Assembly: GCA_037439785.1 (NCBI GenBank)
Contig: JBBIVJ010000025.1
Coordinates: 1 to 64,000 of the forward strand
DNA: 64,000 nt
Source: DSVZ01 sp037439785
GTDB taxonomy: Bacteria > Verrucomicrobiota > Verrucomicrobiia > Limisphaerales > J093
Reading direction: 5' to 3'
This document shows positions 34,704 to 45,521 of the stretch, in pieces. A program made the translations under genes and the position numbers. Below the pieces are notes generated by a model, which was not told where the DNA came from, ran no database searches, and worked only from the letters and a program-made list of their open reading frames with translations. The first letter of the stretch is position 1. Each line of letters opens with the position of its first letter.

Positions 34704-34719
34704 TGTCGGCGATCCGACA
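34704..34719. promoter_or_regulatory. dyad TGTCGG-N4-CCGACA, possible activator site
   Basis: A perfect inverted repeat of 6-base arms with a 4-base spacer, about 340 bases upstream of the predicted sigma-54 start site. A near copy lies at 34893. Enhancer-binding proteins that drive sigma-54 promoters bind paired dyads at such distances; the assignment is inferred. Confidence 0.5.
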
Positions 34720-34892
34720 GCCTGAGGCCAAGCTACGACTCAAAATGTTTATTGTGAGCATGTTGTGAATAGAAATCCGAAATGGCGGAGCAACCAACCT
34801 GCCTGACCAACCGGCATCTTGTCGTATCCAACTTGTATATCGAATGTTGCGAATAGAATCTTGCCTGGGCTTGGCGATTTTCAACCGCATCT

Positions 34893-34909
34893 TGTCGGAA
34901 CTGCTGACA
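34893..34909. promoter_or_regulatory. second dyad TGTCGG-N5-CTGACA, possible activator site
   Basis: An inverted repeat with one mismatch between arms (TGTCGG against CTGACA) and a 5-base spacer, about 145 bases upstream of the predicted start site. It shares the left half-site with the dyad at 34704. Confidence 0.45.
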
Positions 34910-35019
34910 GGTAGGGCTTGGCGCCCAAGCGATTCAAGGTGTCGCAGTCTCGGCCTAATCTTCTGAACGCCAAGACAATGAGCATCCACATAGGTAGCTC
35001 AAGCCAGGTGGACACCCCC

Positions 35020-35035
35020 TGGCACGGTATTTGCC
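35020..35035 (+). promoter_or_regulatory. sigma-54 (-24/-12) promoter
   Basis: The sequence CTGGCACGGTATTTGCC (35019-35035) fits the sigma-54 consensus YTGGCACG-N4-TTGCW in all but the last base, with correct spacing. Transcription would start near 35046, 40 bases before the PEP-CTERM ATG. PEP-CTERM genes in other bacteria are known to be controlled by RpoN with the PrsK/PrsR system, so the location is meaningful. Confidence 0.8.
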
Positions 35036-35046
35036 ATTTTTTGGTG

Positions 35047-35069
35047 TGTGCCGGGTCAAAACCGGCACA
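35047..35069 (+). promoter_or_regulatory. 5'-UTR hairpin ahead of PEP-CTERM gene
   Basis: A perfect 8-base inverted repeat, TGTGCCGG and CCGGCACA, with a 7-base loop. It would form right at the 5' end of the mRNA made from the sigma-54 promoter, 16 bases before the ATG. A role in mRNA stability or translation is possible. Confidence 0.6.
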
Positions 35070-35085
35070 TACATATTAGGGAAAA

Positions 35086-35700
35086 ATGAAACAGTTCAGG
35101 GGTATCTACTGGCCAGCAGGCATCGCCTTGCTGGGTTTTTTGTGTACAGCCGCCCATGCGATTCCCACCCCAGTGGGAGCCAACCGCGTGTTGGGCATCA
35201 TTGAGCCGGGCACACCGGCCAACGAGGCCAACGAGCGCAACATGGTCAATGGGCTCTTGGACGGATGGGACAGCGTCTGGGGCTACAACGACGGTGCCGC
35301 TTCGGGAACGGTGTTGGGGGACAATCCAAACGACCCGAACCCACCCGACAAACCTGAAAAGTACACCCTCAAATACACGGCCGACACCTTGATCCCCGCG
35401 GCTCCCGCTCCTTTGGTCAATGACAACGACTGGTACAGGGTCAATTCCGCCAATACCGTCATTGACCTGGGCCACTTCAAGTACGACTGGGTCCTGGCCA
35501 AATGGGGCAAGAACGCCGAGGTGTACTACATCGGCGACCTTACCGGAGAAATCCAACTCCAGCGGATCAACTTCTCCAAAGGCGGGCTTTCACACTACAC
35601 CCTGTTCAATCGGACGGCGGTGCCGGAGGCCGGTCAGACAGTGGCACTGCTGGGCCTGGGCTTGGTGGGTTTGGGATGGTACGCCCGGCGTCGGAACTGA
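35086..35700 (+). CDS. PEP-CTERM exosortase-sorted protein
   Basis: A 204-aa exported protein. An N-terminal signal peptide (WPAGIALLGFLCTAAHA) and a C-terminal sorting module VPEAGQTVALLGLGLVGLGW followed by YARRRN make it a PEP-CTERM-type substrate: short Pro-Glu motif, hydrophobic helix, Arg cluster. The mature part is acidic and Asn/Asp/Pro-rich (DNPNDPNPPDKPEK), without a domain I recognise; AEVYYIGDLTGEIQLQRIN looks like a beta-sandwich edge. Exosortase cuts such proteins for surface or exopolymer attachment; none is encoded in this window. A strong sigma-54 promoter and a hairpin precede it. Confidence 0.85.
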   Translation: MKQFRGIYWPAGIALLGFLCTAAHAIPTPVGANRVLGIIEPGTPANEANERNMVNGLLDGWDSVWGYNDGAASGTVLGDNPNDPNPPDKPEKYTLKYTADTLIPAAPAPLVNDNDWYRVNSANTVIDLGHFKYDWVLAKWGKNAEVYYIGDLTGEIQLQRINFSKGGLSHYTLFNRTAVPEAGQTVALLGLGLVGLGWYARRRN

Positions 35701-35761
35701 CACCACGCTCCTCCAGCCTCAACCCTTTTTCGCCCACTCCCCGCGACCCCCTCAGGGGAGG

Positions 35762-36595
35762 TCAGCGGGGATTGGCGCGTACTGCCCCTGATTGTGGCAC
35801 GCGCGGTGAGAGGCGGCGCGATGTCACCGACGCCGGAGGCTGGCCGGCGGTGGGGATGGCGGCGGTCACCTGCGGACGCGGGACGGAAGGAGGCAGGTTG
35901 GGAATCCTTGGCAATCCGGCCTGAGGTGGCGGGCGCAAACCGCCGACCCAAAGACCCCGCCAGCCTGCGGGCCGGACCGCGGCCACGCTCCCCGAAGAGC
36001 GAGAGGGGGGCGGATTTGCGGCGGGACTCGGAGCAGGGGGGGGCGTCGCGAGCGGTAGTTGAACGGTCGGGCCATTGGTGGGTGCTTCCACCACACCCCC
36101 GGCCATCCACAGCCAGGGCCAGCCGGACATCCACTGCATCCCACTGAAGGCCGCGCCGGCGGCCACCACGGGGGCGCGCGTCTCACCGGGACCGCCTGAC
36201 GTCGGGCCCTCCAGGTACACGTGAGGCTCGGCCCCGCCCGTCGAGCCGCCGGCCAGGCGACCGGTTCCCACATAACGTCCCCCGGCAAAGACATGGACCT
36301 TCCCACCGACCACCGGGGCTGCGGAAGTCGCGGCCGCTTCATTCCGGGCCCGGGCCTGGGCGCGCCATTCCTCGAGCTGGCGCTGCACCTCCGCCAGCCG
36401 GGATTCGGTCTGGCTCAACTGCGCCGAGAGCCTGGCCTGCTCCGCCGCACGCTCGCGCTCGCCGGCGGCCGCCTCCGCCAGTTGGGTCCGCAACGCGAGA
36501 TTTTCCCGCCCCAGCACCAGGGCCACCAGACCGGCCATCACGGCCAGCCCGCTTGCAAAGCCGGCCACTCCCCACACCACGCGCCACGTTTTCAT
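35762..36595 (-). CDS. membrane-anchored coiled-coil protein with Pro-rich tail
   Basis: A 277-aa protein of unknown function. One N-terminal transmembrane helix (VVWGVAGFASGLAVMAGLVAL, within residues 6-27) is followed by a coiled coil (about residues 30-85, QLAEAAAGERERAAEQARL and onward, heptad-like Leu/Ala). A Gly-rich middle contains KVHVFAGGRYVGTG and a long Pro/Ser/Arg-rich C-terminus follows. Start ATG 36595 places the helix at the N-terminus; the open frame continues upstream without likely coding content. It probably faces the periplasm. Confidence 0.7.
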   Translation of the reverse strand: MKTWRVVWGVAGFASGLAVMAGLVALVLGRENLALRTQLAEAAAGERERAAEQARLSAQLSQTESRLAEVQRQLEEWRAQARARNEAAATSAAPVVGGKVHVFAGGRYVGTGRLAGGSTGGAEPHVYLEGPTSGGPGETRAPVVAAGAAFSGMQWMSGWPWLWMAGGVVEAPTNGPTVQLPLATPPPAPSPAANPPPSRSSGSVAAVRPAGWRGLWVGGLRPPPQAGLPRIPNLPPSVPRPQVTAAIPTAGQPPASVTSRRLSPRVPQSGAVRANPR

Positions 36596-36722
36596 GCTGG
36601 AAAACCTACGCACCCCCGCCGGGAGGTCAACTGGAGTAGCAAAGGGGAAATCCGAAATCCGAAGTGGGAAGTCAGTTCGGGCAGCGGCCGGCAAGGGTCG
36701 AAGCGGTGGCGGCCCCCGCCGC

Positions 36723-37478
36723 TCAATCCCCGCGCAGATAAAGGTCCAGGTGCGACTTAAGGATGGCCGCCCAGAGCCGGTAGCCGAGCGCGTTGAGGTG
36801 CAGCCGGTCTTTCTGGAACAGGTCCGCGGCGGGCTGGCCCGCGGCGTCCAGGTAGGCGTGGGCGGTGGGAATGAAGTGCACGCGCGGCCAGTGGGCGCAC
36901 GCCCGGGCCAAGGCGCGGTTGACGGCCCGGATTTGCGGCCAGGCGGCCCAGCGGGCAGGGGTGGGGGTGATTTCCACACAAAAAATCTCCGCCGCCGGCT
37001 GGGCGGCCCGCGCGACCTGGATGATGTAGCCGAACCAGCCGGCCACCTGTTCGGGGCTGGCATCGTCCGGGCCGCCGGTGACGTCATTGGCCACAAACAG
37101 GATCAGGGCCCGGAAGCGGTGGGGGGCCATCAGGCGCGGCGCGAACACGGCCACGTCCGAGAACCGCGCCCCGCCGAAGCCGCGCGGGATGGGATGGTAG
37201 GGGGCCAGGTCGCGGGAAACGGTGTCCCAGAGCCGGAGGGACGAACTGCCCACCAGCAGCACGCTGTCCGGGGGATGGGATTCGCTGCGGTCGCGGGCCT
37301 CGAGGGCGGCGATGTCCGCGCCCCAGCGGCGGAGGGCGTCGGCCGTCTGCTCGGGTGTGGGCGGGGTGGCCGGAGTTTCTTGAGCGAGCGCGGCGCCCCC
37401 GAACAGGCCCAGGAGGCCCCAAGCCATTCCGATCAAGAGTCGGTTCCTTGCGGCCGCGAAGTTACTGGTCCAGGGCAT
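36723..37478 (-). CDS. SGNH/GDSL-type hydrolase, exported
   Basis: A 251-aa secreted esterase/lipase-like protein. The signal peptide is RNRLLIGMAWGLLGLFGGAALAQ. Block I reads VLLVGSSSLRLWDT (the nucleophile Ser in a GSSS variant of GDSL), block II has Gly in PRGFGGARFSDV, block III Asn in LFVANDVTGG, and block V the DxxH-type DRLHLNALGY. All four S-G-N-H positions are present. Likely a carbohydrate esterase or acyl hydrolase acting outside the cytoplasm. ATG 37478 overlaps the 3' end of the histidine kinase gene by 17 bases; an internal ATG at 37427 is an alternative. Confidence 0.87.
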   Translation of the reverse strand: MPWTSNFAAARNRLLIGMAWGLLGLFGGAALAQETPATPPTPEQTADALRRWGADIAALEARDRSESHPPDSVLLVGSSSLRLWDTVSRDLAPYHPIPRGFGGARFSDVAVFAPRLMAPHRFRALILFVANDVTGGPDDASPEQVAGWFGYIIQVARAAQPAAEIFCVEITPTPARWAAWPQIRAVNRALARACAHWPRVHFIPTAHAYLDAAGQPAADLFQKDRLHLNALGYRLWAAILKSHLDLYLRGD

Positions 37479-40400
37479 CGCGCACGATCTCGAGCAGTTG
37501 CGGGGCGGTGAAGGGTTTGCCCAGGAATCGCTCCCCGGCCTGCAGACCCGGATGGCGGCCGGCGATCTGGGCGCTGTAGCCGCTGAGATAGACGACCTTG
37601 AGTTGGGGCCGTTCCTCGCGCAACCGGCGGGCCAGTTGCTGACCGGTCATGCCCCCGGGCATGACCAGGTCGGTGAGCAGCAGCTTCACCTCGGCCTTGT
37701 GGGCCTGCCAGTATTCCAGGGCTTCGGGGCCGTTGGCGGCCTCCAGGACGGTGTAGCCCTGGCGTTCGAGCAGCGTGCGGATGAGCGCGCGCACGCCGGC
37801 CTCATCTTCCGCCAGCAAGACTGTCTCCGTGCCTCCTCGCGTCCGGCCGGGCGGGGCGGGTGCCGGGGCCTTGGCGGGGGCCGCTTCTGAGGTCAGGGGG
37901 AGGTACACGCGGAAGGTCGTGCCTTCGCCGGCGGCGCTTTGCACCTCGACCCAGCCGCGGTGTTGCTGGACGATGCCGAAGACGGTGGCCAGGCCGAGGC
38001 CGGTGCCCTTGCCGGTTTCCTTGGTGGTGAAAAACGGCTCGAAGATGTGCGGCAGCACCTCGGCCGCGATGCCGCCGCCCGAGTCGGTCACGGTCAGGCA
38101 GGCGAAGCGGCCGGGGCGGGCTTCGGGGTGGTCGGCCCGGTAGGTTTCGTCCACGGTGACCTCGGCGGTTTGAATCAGGAGGCGACCGCCACCGGGCATG
38201 GCATCGCGGGCATTGACGGCGAGGTTCATCAACACCTGCTCGATCATGCCCGGATCGGCGTGAATCCGGAGCGGCTGGGGATGGGGTTGCACCTCCACCT
38301 TGATGTCCTCGCCGATGAGCCGGTGCATCATCTTCACCAGGTTGGCGATGATGTCATTGAGGTCCACCAGACGGGGTTGAAGGACCTGGCGGCGGCTGAA
38401 CACCAGCAACTGGCGGGCGAGATTGGCCGCCCGTTCGGCGGCGGCGCTGATCTGGCGCAGGCCTTCGCGCACGCGCTCGGGCAGGCCGCTGATCTGGCCG
38501 GTCACCTCCGCCTGCATCATGATGACGGCCAGGATGTTGTTGAAGTCATGGGCCACCCCGCCGGCCAGCCGGCCGATGGCCTCCATCTTTTGCATCTGGC
38601 GGAACTGCTCTTCCAGGCGACGTTCCTGGGTGATGTCGCGGGCATTGACCACCACGCGGGGAGGACCGCCCTCGGCCGGCAGCAGGCGGCCGAGCGCCTT
38701 GAGCGTGCGCCATTCCCCGCCCTGGCTGCGGACGCGGCATTCCACTTGCGTGGGCGTGGGGTTGCCCGCCAGCGCCCGCTGCAAGCCCTCGCGCACCAGA
38801 AAGGCGTCCTCCGGGTGGACGAACTCGAACAGGTTCCGGCCCAGGAGCTGATCCGGCGGGTAACCCAACACCCGCTCGCTGGAGGGGCTCTGGTAGCAAA
38901 CGGTCCCGTCCTGGCTGAGCACGGTGATCAGGTCCGAGGTGTTTTCAATCAGTGACCGGTAATGCGCCTCGCGCCGTTCGAGCTCGGCCGCGGCGGCGTG
39001 CCGGACGGTGTCGTCCAGGATCAGCCCCTCGACGGCCACCAGCCGTCCGGCCTCGTCATAGACGCCGCCGCCCTGCTCCCACACCCAGCACACGTCGCCG
39101 CTGGCCCGGAGCAGACGGTAATTGAGGATGAAGGGGAGATGCTGTTCGAGGGCAGGCGCGATCTCCGCCGACACCCGTACGCGGTCCTCGGGATGAATCA
39201 GGTCCGCCAGCGCCCGCCGGTGGTTGTTCAGCAACTCCTCCGGCGGATAGCCGGTCAGCCCGAAGGCGCCGGGGCTGACGAACTCGAGCGTCCACCGGTC
39301 ATCCGGGCGGCGCCGGTAGGCCATGCCCGGCAGGTTGCTGAGCAAGGTGCTCAACTGCCGCTCGCCCTCGCGCAGCGCCGCCTCCGACCGCTGGCGCTCG
39401 GTGATGTCGCGCAGCACCGCCAGCACCCGGCCGGTGCCGCCGATGGACGTGCTGCGAAGGGCGGCCTCCACCCAGACCCGCTCGCCGTTCTTGCGCCGCG
39501 CCGGCCACTCGAAAAGCTGCGGCCCCTCGCTGCGGGCGCGGTGCAGGCGCGCCAGAAATTCCGCCTCGGTGTGGGGCGGTTCCCCCGCCCACAGGTCCGC
39601 CGGGCCGGCGGCCAGCGCCTCCTCCTTGGTGGTGTAGCCAAAGAGCCGGAGCATGGCCGCGTTGACATCCAGCAGACGCCCGCTCTCGGCGTCATGGAGC
39701 AGGATGGCGTCGTGGGCGGCGTTGTAGATTTCGCGGTAGTTCTCCTCGCTGCGGCGGAGGGCCTCCTCGGCCTGCTGGCGCTCGGAGATGTCGTGCACGG
39801 CCGCGAGCGCCACCCGGCCGGCGGCATCGTGGAGCAGGACGGTGGACAGTTCGGCCCAGAACGGCTGGCCGTCGGCCCGTTGGAAGCGGATGACCGGCCG
39901 GTGGGCGCGGCCGTGGCGTTCCAGCTCGACCCGGATGCTGCGGGCGTCGGGCTTGTGCACGTAAAAATCCAGCGTGGGCCGCCCGACGGCCTGCTCGGGC
40001 GCCAGGCGGAACAGCTCCGCCGCGCGGGGGTTGAGGAACTCGATGCGGTACTCGGGCACCCGCGTCACCACCATGGCCACGGGCAGGCTGTTGACGAGCT
40101 GACGCAGACGGGCCTCGCTTTCCTCGAGCGACCGGGCGGTCTGTTGCCGGCGCAGCCGTTCGACCATCAGCCGGCCCAGGGCCGCCGTGGCCAGCGGGTA
40201 GATCAACATCACCGGCCAGGCGATTTGTTGCAGCACGCGCTCGGCCTGGGGCCGGGGGAGGGTCAGCCCCAGCAGCGCCAGCATCACCACGTGCACCCCC
40301 AGGCCGAAGCCGTACAATTCGCCCCACTTCAGGCTGGACAAGGGCCGGCGGCGGTACCGTCGCCAGAGCAATCCCAGCCCGGCCGTGGCCAGGATGACCA

Positions 40401-40719
40401 GAATCCCCGGCCCCGTCGCCACGCCCCCGAGGACCAGCCGATAGAGCGCAATGCAGCCGGCCGCGATGGCCGTGGGCACCAGCCCCAGGAACAGCCCGGA
40501 AATGCTCAGCAGCACCGAGCGGGTGTCGAAGATGATCCCCGGCTCCACGACGTAGGCCGTGGCCACCACCCCCACGCCCAGCGCCCCCACCATCAGACCG
40601 GCCATCACCTGGGTTTTCCAACGCCCTTCCTGGCGCTGGCGACTGGTGACCAGGTCAAAGAACCAGACCAGGGCCAGCAACAGCGCGGCATTGTAGAGGA
40701 GGGCGGACAGCGGTGTCAT
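37462..40719 (-). CDS. hybrid sensor histidine kinase (5TM-5TMR_LYT, multiple PAS, HisKA, HATPase, receiver)
   Basis: A 1085-aa membrane signalling protein. Residues about 1-190 carry six hydrophobic segments like the 5TM-5TMR_LYT sensor. Four PAS domains start near 200, 320, 450 and 580 (for example REIYNAAHDAILLHDAESG; YRSLIENTSDLITVLSQDG). HisKA follows with the phospho-accepting His in GRLAGGVAHDFNNILAVI (about 725), then HATPase_c (NLAVNARDAMPGGGRL, TDSGGGIA, TGKGTGLGLATVFGIV), and a C-terminal receiver from about 960 with TVLLAEDEAG and the acceptor Asp in LLLTDLVMPGG. ATG 40719 was chosen because the first membrane helix starts there. No response regulator gene is adjacent; signal unknown. 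Confidence 0.93.
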   Translation of the reverse strand: MTPLSALLYNAALLLALVWFFDLVTSRQRQEGRWKTQVMAGLMVGALGVGVVATAYVVEPGIIFDTRSVLLSISGLFLGLVPTAIAAGCIALYRLVLGGVATGPGILVILATAGLGLLWRRYRRRPLSSLKWGELYGFGLGVHVVMLALLGLTLPRPQAERVLQQIAWPVMLIYPLATAALGRLMVERLRRQQTARSLEESEARLRQLVNSLPVAMVVTRVPEYRIEFLNPRAAELFRLAPEQAVGRPTLDFYVHKPDARSIRVELERHGRAHRPVIRFQRADGQPFWAELSTVLLHDAAGRVALAAVHDISERQQAEEALRRSEENYREIYNAAHDAILLHDAESGRLLDVNAAMLRLFGYTTKEEALAAGPADLWAGEPPHTEAEFLARLHRARSEGPQLFEWPARRKNGERVWVEAALRSTSIGGTGRVLAVLRDITERQRSEAALREGERQLSTLLSNLPGMAYRRRPDDRWTLEFVSPGAFGLTGYPPEELLNNHRRALADLIHPEDRVRVSAEIAPALEQHLPFILNYRLLRASGDVCWVWEQGGGVYDEAGRLVAVEGLILDDTVRHAAAAELERREAHYRSLIENTSDLITVLSQDGTVCYQSPSSERVLGYPPDQLLGRNLFEFVHPEDAFLVREGLQRALAGNPTPTQVECRVRSQGGEWRTLKALGRLLPAEGGPPRVVVNARDITQERRLEEQFRQMQKMEAIGRLAGGVAHDFNNILAVIMMQAEVTGQISGLPERVREGLRQISAAAERAANLARQLLVFSRRQVLQPRLVDLNDIIANLVKMMHRLIGEDIKVEVQPHPQPLRIHADPGMIEQVLMNLAVNARDAMPGGGRLLIQTAEVTVDETYRADHPEARPGRFACLTVTDSGGGIAAEVLPHIFEPFFTTKETGKGTGLGLATVFGIVQQHRGWVEVQSAAGEGTTFRVYLPLTSEAAPAKAPAPAPPGRTRGGTETVLLAEDEAGVRALIRTLLERQGYTVLEAANGPEALEYWQAHKAEVKLLLTDLVMPGGMTGQQLARRLREERPQLKVVYLSGYSAQIAGRHPGLQAGERFLGKPFTAPQLLEIVRDALDQ

Positions 40720-41020
40720 GCGACCGGGAACCGATGCGCGGCCGGCATCCGCCACCGGAGGGCTCCCGGCCCGCGCCGCTCCCCTCCGTCTCTGGCAGAC
40801 CGCATCATCATGGGAGGTTGGGGGGCTTATCTGGCAGAGCGCGCGCCGCGTCAAGCCCCAAGACCCGCCCGGCCGCGCGGCCTTTCTCCACGGGGTGGCG
40901 GTGACGCGCGGCCGCACTTCGCCTGGGAACCGCGCGGCCCGGAAAGCGCCGGCGGCCGGGGTGACCGGCGCCCCGCCGCCCGGGCGGGGCGGGCGCGGGC
41001 CCAGCCGGCGGATCCCCGCC

Positions 41021-44113
<3,093 letters not shown>

Positions 44114-44133
44114 TCGATAGAAAAAGCTATCCA

Positions 44134-44162
44134 AGCCTACGGGAGCGCGACAGGGGCGTCAA
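44134..44162 (-). promoter_or_regulatory. possible promoter of secA
   Basis: On the reverse strand TTGACG (44157-44162) and TAGGCT (44134-44139) are spaced by 17 bases. The -35 box matches 5 of 6 positions, the -10 box only 3. The start site would be close to the ATG at 44113, leaving a very short leader. Confidence 0.35.
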
Positions 44163-44282
44163 AGCAATTGCCGTCCGCCAAGGGCCGCGTGGGTGTTATC
44201 CTTCTTCGCTTTCGGGCGCGCCGGCACCGCCGCCACCTCCACCCCGGCCGGAACCCCAGCCCCGTCGCGGTTCCTGCTCTTG

Positions 44283-45521
44283 TCACCCGGCCCGCGCGGT
44301 GTCCGCCGGTTGGACCGCACACCGCCGCAACGTCAGCCCGGCCCTACCCAGCGCCAGCGCCATCAACGATGCCGCCAGAAAAAACGCCGCCCCCGGCACG
44401 TGCACCGGGGCAGGGGGACCGATGAAATACCCGAACACCCCCGCCCCGAGCGGTGGTCCCACGATCCCCGCCACGCTTGCCAGGCTGGACAACGCCCCCT
44501 GCACCGCGCCCTGTTCGTTCGCCCCCACCGCGCGCGAGACCAGCCCCTGCGCCGCCGGCCCCGCCAGCCCGCCGAACGCCCCGAACACCAAGATCGCGTA
44601 CACCACCGTCCCGTTGGGGGCGAGGCCGTAGCCGGTCATGGCCAGCACACTGATGCCCAGCCCCACCAGCAACGCCCGCCGCTCGCCCAGGGCCGGAATC
44701 AGCCGCCGCGCCAGCCCGCCCTGCACCACCACCGCCATCACCCCCACCACCGCCAGCGAGATGCCCACCTCCCGCGGCGTCCACCCGTAGCGGTAACCGG
44801 TGTACAGGACCCAGGTGGTGTGGAGCATCTGGTGCGCGGTGTGGAGGAGGAAAAACGTCCCCGCCAACCCCACCACCAGCGGGTAGGCCCGCAGCGCCAG
44901 GAAGGACCCCAGCGGATGGGCGCGCGACCAGACGAAGCGCCGCCGCCGCTCCGGCTTCAACGACTCGGGCAGGATCAACAGTCCGTAAAGCCAGTTCAGC
45001 AGGGTCAGCCCCGCCGCCACCAGGAACGGCAGCCGCAGGTTCGCCTGCCCCAGCATCCCGCCCAGCGCCGGTCCGGCGATGAACCCCAGACCGAACGCCG
45101 CGCCGATGAGGCCAAAATTCGCGCCGCGTTTCTCCGGCGGCGAGATGTCCGCGATGTACGCGCTGGCGGCGGTGAAGTTCGCCCCCGTGATCCCCGCAAT
45201 GATCCGGCCCAGGTACAGCCAGCCGAGCGTCGGCGCCCACGCCAGCAGCAGGTAATCCAGACCCGCCCCGAACAACGAGCCCAGAATGACCGGCCGCCGC
45301 CCGAAGCGGTCCGAGAGATTGCCCAGCACCGGCGCGAAGACGAACTGCATGAGCGAATACAACGCCGCCAGCACCCCGACCGTGTGCGAGGCGGCCGACA
45401 CGTCACCGGCCTGGAAACTTTCCACCAGCTTGGGCAACACCGGGATGATCAGCCCGATGCCCAGCACATCCAGGAAGACCGTGACGAAGATGAAGCCCAG
45501 GGCGGGGACGCGGGCGCTCAT
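44283..45521 (-). CDS. MFS efflux transporter (TetA-like)
   Basis: A 412-aa inner-membrane protein with 12 predicted helices. It carries the MFS motif A between helices 2 and 3 (GNLSDRFGRRPVILGS) and TetA-type features such as FLDVLGIGLIIPVLPKL near the start and GRIIAGITGANFTAASAYIAD in helix 4-5. It resembles drug/sugar efflux DHA1 antiporters, but the substrate cannot be told, and antibiotic resistance should not be assumed. ATG 45521 overlaps the stop of the kinase/pyrophosphorylase gene (ATGA), suggesting the operon couples sugar-nucleotide chemistry with export. Confidence 0.88.
   Translation of the reverse strand: MSARVPALGFIFVTVFLDVLGIGLIIPVLPKLVESFQAGDVSAASHTVGVLAALYSLMQFVFAPVLGNLSDRFGRRPVILGSLFGAGLDYLLLAWAPTLGWLYLGRIIAGITGANFTAASAYIADISPPEKRGANFGLIGAAFGLGFIAGPALGGMLGQANLRLPFLVAAGLTLLNWLYGLLILPESLKPERRRRFVWSRAHPLGSFLALRAYPLVVGLAGTFFLLHTAHQMLHTTWVLYTGYRYGWTPREVGISLAVVGVMAVVVQGGLARRLIPALGERRALLVGLGISVLAMTGYGLAPNGTVVYAILVFGAFGGLAGPAAQGLVSRAVGANEQGAVQGALSSLASVAGIVGPPLGAGVFGYFIGPPAPVHVPGAAFFLAASLMALALGRAGLTLRRCAVQPADTARAG

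Larger units (their letters stand above)
34425..35085. other. lower-GC regulatory spacer upstream of PEP-CTERM gene
   Basis: This 661-base region is clearly less GC-rich than its surroundings and holds no supported gene. It contains two dyads with TGTCGG half-sites (34704-34719, 34893-34909), imperfect direct repeats (ATGTTGTGAATAGAAATC at 34760 and ATGTTGCGAATAGAATC at 34844; CAACCGGCATCTTGTCG at 34808 and CAACCGCATCTTGTCGG at 34882), a sigma-54 promoter and a hairpin. It also has to contain the sucA promoter, which I could not place. Confidence 0.75.

Noticed and set aside
44283..45521. Tetracycline-resistance gene.
   Set aside because: TetA-like MFS similarity alone does not show drug specificity; it is coupled to sugar-nucleotide genes.
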